This document shows positions 22,601-34,135 of a DNA stretch of 64,000 nucleotides, one piece after another. The stretch covers positions 2,976,001 to 3,040,000 of the forward strand of contig NC_051142.1 in assembly GCF_014839805.1 (NCBI RefSeq). Direction: 5' to 3'. How positions within the stretch are numbered: position 1 is the stretch's first letter; the number at the start of each line of letters is the position of its first letter. The translations under genes and the position numbers were made by a program. Below the pieces are notes generated by a model. It ran no database searches. It had not been told where the DNA came from and was given only the letters and a program-made list of their open reading frames with translations. Source of the DNA: Manduca sexta (lineage: Eukaryota > Arthropoda > Insecta > Lepidoptera > Sphingidae).

Positions 22601-22873
22601 CTACATAGTATTAATATATGAAATATCAATAACGTTTATTATTATGGTGGTAGGTACTAAAATACCGATATTAAGAGAGTCCAGTAGCGCGTAAACATCA
22701 TCATAAACCATGATCTTCCTGAACCGTCCGCCTTCATCAAAACACGGGTCAATGTGTTTCTTACAATCTCGTAAAATATCTTTATTGAAAATTGCTTTTG
22801 TGGACATGATGGAAGTTATTATTCTAGTTATTTTCCGAACATATTTCTTCCGTACTTCGTATTTTAAAATTCG
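22601..22873 (-). other. Unassigned open frame inside intron 1
   Basis: On the minus strand a frame is open from about 22873 (VPNPRILKYEVRKKYVRKI) through MSTKAIFNKDILRDCKKHID at 22807 and a hydrophilic stretch ending KIMVYDDVYALLDSLN. It then turns AT-rich and hydrophobic and stops at 22601. The composition up to LLDSLN is coding-like, and a donor-like TCGGTATTT follows it. The only near acceptor would put a stop in frame. It may be a decayed exon, a small intronic gene or chance. No family recognised. Confidence 0.2.
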
Positions 22874-23574
22874 TGGATTTGGGACGTATCACTAAGCTAG
22901 GCTGTAGCTTGTAAGCTAAAAAGCTAAAGTAAACCTTAAGTAAAGTACCTCTATATATTTATTTACCCTAAAATCCTTTTAACTGTTTGAAATAAAAAAT
23001 GATTAATAATAATTATACTAAGTTTTATTGATAAAATGTTTACATAGTTTAACACTTAACTCAGCTTATAATTTTAATTACTGAAACATATTCAACGATT
23101 TTATTACATTTTTTTACCATGATTCCCACACTAAACTAGCCTTGTATCGAGGTCAATTTCTATATATTTCTTGGAAAAAATAACATACATATAAAATAAA
23201 GTTTATGTACCATTCAGTCTGAGAAAAAATATCTTTTGGTCTGTAATCAATATCTTGGTTACGTTTCAACCCAATATCCTAAAAGCAACTCGATGTTGCA
23301 GACTTCATTGAACCAAAGGCTGGACGGACCGAGACGGCAATTTTTTAAGCCCCAAAGTATTCCGTCTAATCTCGGTATTTTCTACATGCCCTGTATTGCT
23401 TATTGGCTGCTGGCACATAAATATTGATAAAACCTGCTCTACATTGCAAACTACACTGAGAATGAGACCTATTTAAAAGTCTCGATGGAATTCTGATTAT
23501 TACTTATTTTAATTTCATCAGGTCTGTTATAATTTAAAAAAATATAATTGTAAAATGTAGGATATTGTAACTTT

Positions 23575-23700
23575 GACTTTTCGGACAACAAACACCTCAG
23601 TCCACCCGTCACAATGAAGGCTGAAGTCTTCGAAACGTCGGGAGAAAATTATCATATCAAAAATTCCCGATCAAATCCGTTAATTTTCTACTTAATTCTA
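23575..23700 (+). repeat. Foldback repeat family F, half copy
   Basis: It contains GTCACAATGAAGGCTGAAGT and CTTCGAAACGTCGGGAGAAA, followed by a diverged AAATCCG block. These are the central and right modules of the family seen whole near 29715. Confidence 0.6.
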
Positions 23701-24207
23701 ATGACGAGCTTATCTCGACATAAACGTTGTCATGTAACAAATTACATATCCAATAAATCCCACGGGACAGCATACAGTATTTCGGTGATAAATCCATCCA
23801 CTTTGCAAGCAATTTATCTTGCAATTTCCAGTACCTAAATATCGGCGAGAGGTTGCCGACCTCGCTCTAAATTAAGCCTTAAACGTTACGAAATAAACCT
23901 TAAAAATACTTAAGCGATAAAAACAAAACTTACTCTCGAATGTAAGCGATTTCGCAAATATAAAAATGTACCAAATTAGGTCCTTTATTGCTAGAAGCCT
24001 TCACTCGTGGCGACGCGTATTTGATAACAAAAATAAGCCTTAAATAAATAGGGCTTAGACGCAAATTGTGTAGCCTAATTTGATCATCTTGTTTTACAAT
24101 TGTCGACTGACGTCAATACCCGTAGGTATAATTTATTCTAATTTTGGCAAATAAGCTTTAGTCTAACCTAGCAATTTAAACCCAAACTCAATAGAATACA
24201 GCCGACA

Positions 24208-24405
24208 TCCATACTTATACATACGAATATTATAAATGCGAAAGTAAATTTAACTGTCTGTCTGTTACTCTCCCTCGAGGAAACCACTGAATCGATTTTG
24301 ATGAAATTTGGTACGGAGTAAGCTTAAACTATAAGAGAGGACATAAGCTACTTTTTATCACGGAAAAAACTGTATCACGTGAGCAAAGCCGGCAGCAAAA
24401 TCTAG
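24208..24405 (+). mobile_element. Helitron-like non-autonomous element
   Basis: It begins near TACGAATATTATAAATGCGA, contains AACTGTCTGTCTGTTACTCT and TCGATTTTGATGAAATTTGG, and ends GGCAGCAAAATCTAG next to T. This layout is common to short Helitron-derived repeats in Lepidoptera. Its left border is approximate. Confidence 0.55.
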
Positions 24406-26012
24406 TAATACACATATGCTGTTTGCTAATGGTAACTTTTGTAATAGATCTGCGCGTATATTTTTCTAAAAATTATTAGTGTCATCAAACAATAAAAATA
24501 TATATTTACGCAAAAATAGTTTTCCAATAAAAGAACGCGCAAAGTCGAATACAGTATCCATAATTAGAAATAGTGCTAGAAATTCTCTGTTACATAGTAA
24601 ATACAACCCAACACCTATGTATAGAATATAAGATTAGTTCTTCGAATCTCCGCACGCAAATATCCATTCCGAGATCAAAACTTGCCAGCATTAAGAATAA
24701 AAGTTCCTTATAAATAAGCTTCCTTCAGTTATTGAAGGTTTAGACAGCACTGTTGCTCTCATATCCTGTATCTACAAAGCTTCAGAAATCCAGAATTGTC
24801 TCCTTACATATTTATCTTTGTCATAAATTCACTGGCTGAATATGTTATTCTTAGTATATGTCTTACTATTATAATAAAGGCAATTTTTGGATCTTTGTAT
24901 ATTTAATGTTTGTTAGAAATAAATACCTATAAGGTTATGAGATGTTTGTCGTAATATATAGCTGGGGGACTTTTATTTCTAGTAAAATTTGGCTTGTACG
25001 AAACCAAGCAACACCTAGTATAAAAATGGTATATTGGACATTATTAAAAACAATCAAGTTCATGTTTATAGAAGGTATGGGGTAAAGATGGCGTCTGCGT
25101 ATGGAATTACGCAGTGTTTATAACTAAACGTCAGGAACGACGCGATACGGCAACTAAGTGCACATCATATTGAGGTTTATTGTAGAAGAGTTAGCGTTGA
25201 AAATAATTTGGCACAGTTTTCGATCTTAATCGTTTTGATCTATCATCTGCCAATATGGCCAATATGGAGAACAAAGTTTTTTTGATACTTATAAATAACT
25301 TATATTGTTTTATTCTCGGGCTCAGATTGAAGATTGCTTGAAAACAGCCATTATTGAACAAGATAAGCCTCACTGCAATTCAATTTCGGTTTCAGTCAAA
25401 AACAGTTCTAGAGTTTATGTTGCTCTATTTTTTTGTGAATAAAGACATTGTATTGCTAAACCAATATGTACTCATTTATAATATTTATTGTAATTTTTGT
25501 GTCGAATGTAACTACGTAACTGTAAGCTCAATATTACAATACAGATGTAATACGAAAAACAGAATTGTAGACCCTAAAAATAAATTATTCAAAAATAAGT
25601 CTATTTTTGGTACACGTTGGTGATCAAGAATGTAAATAATCGCTGAAATGCTCTACCATTCCGCCTCCGCTGTCTCTTACAACTTGGCCGGCGTCGTATG
25701 TGCAGTACCCGTTAGAACACGACTGGCTATAATTTTAAGCCGGCCCGGACAGTTCCTGCTTTATGTGGCCACGACTGTTGTGATTACCATAGATCGCACA
25801 TATCGTTTGATTAAAAAACCATTTTATTAATACACATAGCTTTTGCCCGCATCCCCGCCTGCGTGTTAAGTTTTTGAAGGATAAAAGTCCTGCTTTATTA
25901 TTTCTCGGAATTAAAAAGTCGGGTTCCCTTTTGGAAAAATTTCGCCTTCCGCCACTGCTCAGTAGTATAAAAGGCCTGTGCCTACTATATACCGTCCCAG
26001 GGACGTGCATTA

Positions 26013-26204
26013 TCACTACATATTATAAAACAAAGTGGCTTTCTCTGTCCCTATGTGTGCTTAAATCTTTAAAACTACGCAACGGATTTTGATGCGGTTT
26101 TTTTTAATAGATAGAGTGATTCAAGAGGAAGATTTATATGTATAATAATAACATCCACTAAATAGTCAGCATTGCACCCGTGCGAAGCCGGGGCGGGTCG
26201 CTAG
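26013..26204 (+). mobile_element. Helitron-like non-autonomous element
   Basis: It starts TCACTACATATTATAAAACA, contains CTTTAAAACTACGCAACGGA and TAGATAGAGTGATTCAAGAG, and ends GGGCGGGTCGCTAG before TT. The GC-rich terminal GCGAAGCCGGGGCGGGTCGC may form the short hairpin usual near Helitron 3' ends. Confidence 0.65.
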
Positions 26205-26580
26205 TTTATTATTAAAATAGTGCATTTAGTATTAAATAAAATACCGAAATCTATAACTTATTTATTAAATAAACAACCTTTCATATAATTCATTAATTGC
26301 GTTATACGTTAACTGCTTCAACATTGTGCACAGGCCCTAAGGGTCGAGAAATCCAAAGGTTTTTGGTATTTCGTACAATGAATTTCGGCCATTATTACGG
26401 TGCTGAAATAGGACAATACGAATGAGCGAGATTTACATATTTAGCTTTACGACGAGCATCATTACAACACACCTGTCGCCGCAGTTACGCGGGATAGGAA
26501 TTTTTAGTATTAGTCTTTGTAGCGAACTTTATATCTTACATCTAAAATTTATATAGTTTTATTCGAACCCTTGGACTCAG

Positions 26581-26835
26581 ACTGCCTCGGTGGCGTAGTT
26601 GTACTGCATGCGCAATACGACAGCGCTCTGAGGTCCTGGGTTCGAATCCCGGGTCGGGCAAAGTGATATGTGAGATTTTCTGCTCAGTATCAGCCCGGAG
26701 TCAGGAATTTGTGTCCGATATGGCGATAGGCTCGCCCCCTATCACATTGCAGAACACTTGGTGAAAAGTGGGTGCCCTGGTTGCGCCTCTGCATACCCGT
26801 TCAGGGATAAATGCGTGATGGTGTGTGTGTGTGTT
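26581..26835 (+). mobile_element. tRNA-derived SINE family B, full-length copy
   Basis: The head CTCGGTGGCGTAGTTGTA fits a polymerase III A-box, and GGGTTCGAATCCC is a near-perfect B-box. The body continues TCTGCTCAGTATCAGCCCGG, GATGGCGATAGGCTCGCCCC-like text, then TGGTTGCGCCTCTGCATACC and AAATGCGTGATG, ending in a (GT)n run. It is the best preserved of at least seven copies here (10245, 15911, 27655, 33920, 42049, 45411, 59189). Confidence 0.85.
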
Positions 26836-27029
26836 TATTCGAACACTGGCTTCTGCTTAAAAATACTCCAAAACAATTCTATTGGTGAGAAAATAAACAT
26901 GACATAGAAATGAATGAATGTAAACATGAATCGGGTCATTAAATCTTCAAGTAAACTCATTACTCTCCATAATATCAAATATAGTTAACATTATAGAATA
27001 GAAAGGAATTACTGCCACAAAACTGCTTT

Positions 27030-27170
27030 GGAGGGTAACCAAATCTTTGATAGTGCTCATTTGTAGATTTTTTTTTATACGTGCACTGCACCTGATGGTA
27101 AGTGAAATGGGGTCCAATAGAATGTCGACTGACGAGAGACGATTACCCCTAGACAGTTGAGACAATTATA
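27030..27170 (+). repeat. Interspersed repeat family D, copy
   Basis: Shared with 43420-43580 from GGGTAAC-AAAT through AGTGCTCATTTGTAGA, CACCTGATGGTAAGT, AATGTCGACTGACGAGAGAC and GATTACCCC to ACAATTAT. Because the flanking GTGCTCATTTGTAG also matches, the element extends left of the TGATGGTAAGT core. Confidence 0.65.
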
Positions 27171-27654
27171 GATTAAAAGATATTTCGTGTGTACTCTAGA
27201 CTTACTTTTTATATTTCTGTATGAAGAACTTTTGACGAGGGTTGTAACACCGAATAATTAAATTATGGGAATTGTTGTTAAATTTCACACGGTAACTAAA
27301 TATTTTGTTATAACTTAATAGATGTCAACATGCAGTAAATACACAAAAATTATTCACGAGAGCGTACTTTTGAATCATATACCAAAGACTCCAATTAAGT
27401 TACGACGCATTTCTTTTCTTGCGTAGTAAAGGTGAAGTGCGTAGCAAAGGGTGTTATTTACCCTTAACTCTAATAGTAGTACAGACGATTCCGTGCCTAA
27501 TAGTGGATCATTATATGTCTAATACAAGGCTAGTATTATTTATTTCTATTTCTAACTGACTCACGCCTTTTGCCCGCAACTAGTGAACATGTCGCCGTGT
27601 ATGTTCCGAGCGAGCCTTTCAGGCCTAAAGTTACAATCCATAGCTAAAAATGCA

Positions 27655-27745
27655 AGCTCACTTTGCCCGAACTGGGATTCGAACCTGAGATTTCCGAGCA
27701 GTAGTTTTAACGCGCAAGCAATACAATTACGCCACCGAAGCCGAT
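27655..27745 (-). mobile_element. tRNA-derived SINE family B, head only
   Basis: On the minus strand GGCTTCGGTGGCGTAATTGT is followed by a B-box AGGTTCGAATCCC and GTTCGGGCAAAG. The body of the SINE is absent. Confidence 0.7.
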
Positions 27746-28626
27746 TATAATTTCTAAATACCCAGTTAATATCACTAAGTGCTAGTTTGCGTCACAATAT
27801 TCCATTTTACTACAGCAACGGTATCAAAAGGTTAATGCTGATTAGGAATCACACTGCGGGCAGATTATTCGGCTACACTATACACGAAGACCTACACAAA
27901 CGGAATAATATAACACATTTCGGATTGCAATATACTAGTGTAATAATTTCAGTACATTTATGCGGACATTACGCATTATTATAATTAACTTAGGCGTTAA
28001 AACGATTTGAAATAAAATTATGTAAGGCAAAGAGCCGGTTTAAAACCATAACTCAAGCGGGGATTTACATTTAGTTAATAAAGCAACCAACTTAAGACGT
28101 TCTTGCGAAAATAAAGAGGCTGGGACGAATGGCCGCCAAAATTTTAATGTTAACATAATATTAATGGTGTAATTTTAAGTTACGGTACTATTTCTGAAAT
28201 AAATTATTAGAATATTAGAAAAAGAGCCTGACATATTCTATAGTTCTATACTAGGATAATTAATAGAATTTGGATATACTGAGTGGATTTTTGACATAAG
28301 ACAGAAAGGGTACCTTAACCTGCTTTAAGTACATGAAAACTTTTCTAAGAGACTGTTCATATTTTTTGGAGATATTAAGATCTGCATTCACGGATTTTCA
28401 AAAATGTGTAATTGACAAAAAAATTGGTAATTTATGCAATAACCCTTTTTTGATGCTAATCAATTTTGTTGCTTATAATGATCAGAAGACTCTATAGGAC
28501 CATGAGAGGTTTGAGTAATTTTAGTGTAAGAAATTGCAAAAAAATTCACCACGCATTTTGTAATGCGACTTCAATTCGCTTTTAAACATAACTGTATTAA
28601 GGTCCATTAATCTATAAAAACGTAAA

Positions 28627-28765
28627 GAAACGTATTCAGGAACTGTATACATTTAGAAGTACTCGATATGGAAGCCTTACAAATAACAAACGAATAGGAA
28701 TGTATTTAAGAACTGTATACATTTAGAAGACATCAATATGGAAGTCTTTCACTAATAACAAGATG
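28627..28765. repeat. Tandem duplication, period about 70 bp
   Basis: AACTGTATACATTTAGAAG occurs at 28641 and again at 28711. Around it CGTATTCAGG/TGTATTTAAG and GATATGGAAG/AATATGGAAG also repeat, as does a following AATAACAA. Two units only. Confidence 0.75.
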
Positions 28766-28859
28766 GATTATCCTTGATTGATTGGAGTTACGGCCAAGAA
28801 TATTTACGCAAGCATTTAGTAATCGCAAGCAAAAATGTAATCCTAATTGAACTTATAAC

Positions 28860-29100
28860 AGTACATTTTATGAAACTCTAAACTGCAAGCCGCAACTCCT
28901 GCGCACGGAAGTCGCTCCCAACCGCATCCTTTTCCAGACATGTTGTACGTTAATTACGCACTATTCGTCTCGCTCTAACCTCGCGTGTGAGAGAGAGTGA
29001 ACTTAATGAATCGTTACAGGGTTACGGTCGGTGCGCATGCGACTGCAACCGTCAGCTGGTACACGTCAGCTGCAGTTCCGTTGGTAACTTGGGGTGCAAG
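28860..29100. promoter_or_regulatory. GC-rich island inside intron 1
   Basis: A block much richer in GC and CpG than its surroundings, with TCGCGTGTGAGAGAGAGTGA, GGTGCGCATGCGACTGCAAC and two CAGCTG E-boxes (GTCAGCTGGTACACGTCAGC). In AT-rich lepidopteran DNA such islands often mark promoters or enhancers. I could not find an exon with a donor in it, so this is an inference from composition. Confidence 0.35.
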
Positions 29101-29714
29101 GCTTGTTTAAAAATATAGATTATTCCAAATACCCATATCTATACTGTTTTAACAATGATTAAGCGGAAATAAGTTAATTGCCATTTGCCATACCCTCACA
29201 AATCAATCGAAAAAGTGTTCCATATACACGCATACTAATTTTTGAAGTTAGAGTGTTATATAAAATAGTAGATGTATTTAAACCAATACGAACAAAATAC
29301 AGCCCGTATTCTCTATTATATTATATCTTTAGTTTTTAATGATACATACATAGCATCACGCCTTATTCCATTTCAAAGTTAGCCTAAGCTGTAACTCACA
29401 AATATGCCGAGCAGAAAATTAGTTTGAAATTTTCGAGAATACATTTCAAATATATTAATTATCATAAATAAACTTAATGCGAATCAAACATTTATACTTA
29501 TAACATAAGTAACCGCATAGGTTTATCTGTTATGAAGCTAGCACAGAGGGGTTGTGGTTTTTCGCATCGGGATTTATACCTATTGAGTGCCGACTAGCAA
29601 GTTGAAACAACCTATGAAATAGCTTTTTAAAGAGAAATACTGGCCCGCATCCAATCACGATTTCAATGAATTCAAGAATCATAAAAATAAACAATGATAT
29701 GATATAATGATTTT

Positions 29715-29890
29715 TTATGTTTACGCGAATGTTAGACTTTAAAATTAATATTTTTTTAGATTTTATCGCGTTTTTAATTTCCTCGCCCGTGACCACGAAG
29801 GCTGCAAAGTCTTCTAAACGTCGGGAAAAAATTAAAATATAAAACCGCGATAAAATCCGAAAAAGGTTTAATTTTAATGGTATTATATTA
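29715..29890. repeat. Foldback repeat family F, both arms present
   Basis: Left arm modules TTTACGCGAATGTTAGAC and GATTTTATCGCG are the reverse complements of right-half modules GTCTAACATTCGCGTAAA (seen at 14870) and CGCGATAAAATC (29848). The centre reads CCCGTGACCACGAAGGCTGC, AAAGTCTTCTAAACGTCGGG. The long open frame 29530-30030 on the minus strand runs through this repeat and is not a gene. Confidence 0.65.
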
Positions 29891-30885
29891 ATGGTATACC
29901 TATACCATGTGTGGAGTTCCTTTTCGGAAAATTTATCCTTCGTCATTGTATCCTTGTACTTATTTCTGAAACCTATTGAACGAGGCTTGCTAATCTGGTC
30001 CCCAAACATCATAAACTTTGTTGTCAACATTATTTTTTTAGGGTACTAGATAATCAAAACTGTCACCTTAACACATAATATATAAAACACTTAAAATCCA
30101 TATTATTATACTATCCATAAAATAGTAATTTAATAATTTTCTAAATTCCTATTTCTACAATGAATTATACCAACTTAAATATTTTGTTTTCAAAAATAAC
30201 CGCTTATTGTTATCTCAGCAAAATCTAACGAAAAGCCCGACTAACGGCAATTAAAAAGCCTTTAAGTCTCCGCCATGTCGGGTGTTTATATCAAGATTAA
30301 CTTAATTCATTGACGGATCAGTTTTAACGAAAAACAAATTAATAAGAACATTAAATTTGTTTTAACACTTAGGGATGAGATAATTGCATTTTCGCCGATT
30401 AAAAATATACTAAAGATATAATTCGAATTGGACACTCACAAAATTATTTTTTACAAAACCTATGAGAATAAGTATTGTTTGTTTTTTATAGAAATGAATT
30501 ACTACACAAGCAAGTTGCTCCTCCCCTGCTGATCACATCATTAGCAAGACCTCCAGAATTTCAAATCAAAATCCAAAACTATACCATCGCATTATGAGTC
30601 GACCTGATACTAGATGTTGACGCATATGCTTAGAAATTACATAGCCGACAATGTCCTTCGAAAACACATATCACGGTACATGATGTGATGAAAGGCGAAC
30701 CCAGATTAGACACGAATTTCAGACTGCGCTAATACTGAGAAGAACCCAACACAATGTCCTACAAACCGGAATCAAATACACAAAGATCTAATTTCAATAA
30801 ATTATAATAAAATAAAAATCCGTATTTACTTTTACATACATTTTTAAATCTAATAAATTGGCTGATGACGTCATGCAAAGTCTTA

Positions 30886-31145
30886 CCCCCTTATTCATAA
30901 ACGTTTTTTATCTAAGGACGAAGTAAAGCTGTGATAACAAGCTTATTTCTCAGTGCCCAACGGCACTGAGAAACAGACATAGGGCCGTTGTGATTGGCTA
31001 TTATTCTTGTATCTCAATATTAGCCAATCACAACGGCCCTATGTCTACGCACTGAGAAGACTGCCATGCCGTCAGCACTGAGAAACAGACTTGTTATCAC
31101 AGCTTTACTTGGTCGTTCGATAAAAAACGTCTATGAATAAGGGGG
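30886..31145. mobile_element. Foldback MITE, CCCCCTTATTCAT family, long copy
   Basis: A 260-bp element with terminal arms CCCCCTTATTCATAAACGTT and its inverted counterpart AACGTCTATGAATAAGGGGG, followed by TTTTTTATCTAAGGACG and a TGTGATAACAAG/CTTGTTATCACA pair. Within it lies a perfect 25-base inverted repeat (30976-31000 against 31021-31045) around a 20-base loop. No coding capacity. A shorter relative is at 62695-62795. I cannot assign its transposase family. Confidence 0.85.
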
Positions 31146-31997
31146 TAAGTCCACAAATCCATTAAAATATTTAATCATGTATTTAATATCCCTGCAAGAT
31201 ATCTTCACCCTAAATACAGTGAAATGAGGAAGCAGAGTTGCATAAACCAAAATAAAATAGCAATATCGAGTAACGTTGTTTACATTCGACGCGGGCTCAC
31301 TTTCAGATGTAATGTGATAGGATGCTGCATGAATACAAATGCACCCGGTAGTCGAGTTGGCCTTGTTCCATCTTCCAGATGATCAATCTAGGTGAAGCTC
31401 CTCGTTGAGTCATGATTTTAGAGAGGGGAGATTGATTTTTGAGAGGTATTTTGCCGCTTAAGTCAGTATCACTAAAAGTCCGTAGTGTACTGTTTGATTT
31501 AATAATTTTGGATTATGGTTAACCTCTCAAACATCAACATTGTTTTGCCCAAAATTCTACATTTTTACGTATGATTATTTATATATGTTTTGTTATTTCA
31601 GTCAACCACGCCAATAATTGTTTATTGTCTCTCCGTTTTTTTTTTGTAACCTACTAAGTTTTAATAGTTAATCGTTATATTTGGTTTACTTTTCGTTGAC
31701 AACCAATTCAGTTTCCTCTTGAACAACTTGTTCTTCGACACAGATCACCTATTTTCACTTTTCCCTATCGTTTACTATTCCGATCCATTCTGGTCGCGCC
31801 ACTTTTTATTTTATCTTCCCATCGTTAGTTCTCTCGACCTTTATTCTTTTCCATCCCTCGGATTCTGTTATCGCTAACAACTCCAATAACATTACAAAAT
31901 AAACGACTAAAACAACATAAATGCTAATAAAACCGTGGCAATAAACATTTAAATCCAAACTTGTATAGCCAAAGGACCAACATTGATAGCATTACGT

Positions 31998-32044
31998 AAC
32001 TTCGCAAATAGTAACTATTGCATCTAGTTACTATTTGCGAAGTT
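31998..32044. repeat. Perfect 20-bp inverted repeat
   Basis: AACTTCGCAAATAGTAACTA at 31998-32017 is repeated exactly as its reverse complement at 32025-32044, with a 7-base loop TTGCATC. It would form a stable hairpin. No flanking duplication or transposon end was recognised. Confidence 0.9.
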
Positions 32045-33917
32045 GTTGTTTCCGATAGTACCCGTGTTTGAACGCGTCCGGGCCTTATCGGCTGTCATGC
32101 CGGTATCGGTGCCGGTATTTAGCTGTGTTCAGTGTGCAACAAGCCTATATATTAACATTGTTTGCTTTATTATCGATGTGCAAGTATCATTATTTGTAGT
32201 ACCTTTAACTCGATTCAATTATTAATAAAACATAATTCAAACACCTTTCGTTAGGGGGGCTAAAATAAGGGTTTGTATGCGTAGGTCTCTTTTTCATGAT
32301 TTTGAGATTTTGAACAACTAAACCTACAGACAGTGTATCTAAATCTTTAATTCGATGTTTCAAAACAAGCTTGCGTAGTATATGTAAAATCGCGGATGTA
32401 TTAACTTAATGAAAATCTTATTAATGATTAAAATAACAACCGTTTTTTTATTGTTTACCAATCCTAGTAAAATAAAATATAATAACTATGCTATTTGACG
32501 AATAATCATAAACCTTTTGAACTGTTATATGTACGAAAAAAATATTTGAATTGAGCATTTTATTTCCGTAAATTGAAAGTAAAATATTATCAAGTATTAG
32601 TTGCCTTGAATATTGAATAAAGCCTAAATTTCTGTTAAGATACTTGGCATCCGTCCATGAGCCACAAGAAAAGGACAAACGAAATCTTTACGACATGTTT
32701 CACATGAACAAGTCTGGTCGGGAACGAATTCAGGAATTGTTTTAAGGTATCTTATTTACTCAGCGTCGTTTTTATCAAACTTTAAAGGAGGATGTTGACA
32801 TTGAAGTTAAATTGCAAAATTGTATTTTACTGGAATTCACCGATTACAGTGACATTATTATTTTTTGTTATTTGTTGAAGTAAAATCAAACTAGTAATTG
32901 GACCTTCTGATATAAAATATAAACCTTGCCTTGTTCTAAAATCTTGAATGTCTTATAATAAAAACGTTAACTTAAAAACATAAAAGTAAATGACGTCCCC
33001 AAAGCAAGTTTTTTATTTCCCTGGTCAGGCTATATATAATGCGCCATAAAAATTTGATCACTAAAACTTGAATAGAAAGAACGGTTAAGAAAAAAGAAGA
33101 AAAATGTAAAGAGCATATTGCATATTTAACACCAACCGTGATAACTTTAAAATTTCCTTTGTTATGCAAATGCAGAGGACCACGAGGCGGGAATACTTAG
33201 TGATTTACTTTACCACGAAGAAGTAACAAGTTGTATTTAACGTGAAATCATCTAGATGTAAGTTTTTATACGTAAATTTTATGGAAGCTTCGGTCTCTAT
33301 AGAATTTCAACAATAATATTTTTCAAAGAGGTTAAAATAAGCATTTACTAGATAAAATAGATTATCTTTTAAGTTACGTAGTTTTTATTATGTGAATATT
33401 GTTACATGCAGAGGTAAATAAGGGAATGCTGGCTAAGATTTCTTACGACAGGATGACAGAAACTCTTCGCTATATTTAAATTAAAATGACTGGTTGATTT
33501 ATAATAAAAAAGTCATAGAATATTAATTCGCCCCTCCCTGACCCCCAACTAATTACTTCCCTGTGATAATACAGATCCTTCAATGACGTTTTAATAGGCC
33601 CGAACTTCACATGGTTTCTTATAACAATTACTTTATAAGAACCCGAGATAAGAGATCCTTCATCTCAATGGAGATAAAACTTACTACGAGTCTCAAGGAT
33701 ACTTTTATTTTCTTATCTGGTAATAATTTGGCACGCGGAGTAGTAAAGTTAGTTTTAGTTACTTGGTACTGTATATATGCTAATTTAAGACATGGTCGCT
33801 GGCTGATTTAAAATGAATTTTATCGAGCTACCAATAAAGTCCTGAGTGCGATGTCACATCGCTTACCTTGTACTTAAGTTCTTTTGGTTTTCAAAAATAT
33901 AGCATGTCTGTTCTTCG

Positions 33918-33965
33918 TCATTTGTATCCGATATCACGATAGGCTCGCCACCTATCATTTTCTGC
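33918..33965 (+). mobile_element. tRNA-derived SINE family B, short internal fragment
   Basis: GTATCCGATATCACGATAGG followed by CTCGCCACCTATC matches the middle of the SINE at 26581. Both ends are missing. Confidence 0.5.
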
Positions 33966-34135
33966 AAAATAAGTTCCGTGTTCCTTATATACATTTCTAC
34001 GTACTCCTATAAAGGTTACACGTGAATATATAAAAATGTGTGCTGCTTTTATCTCAGTTAGTACTTGATTAATCAATTCAGTACCCAAATTTAGGCATAC
34101 TTATTTATCAAAAATACAATATTACACTGTGACCT

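Noticed and set aside
26581..26670. A tRNA gene, suggested by GGTTCGAATCC and the A-box
   Set aside because: The acceptor stem does not pair and the sequence continues into the SINE body shared with other copies.
29530..30030. A 166-codon minus-strand open frame
   Set aside because: It runs straight through the family F foldback repeat at 29715-29890 and becomes AT-rich and hydrophobic beyond it. No domain is visible.
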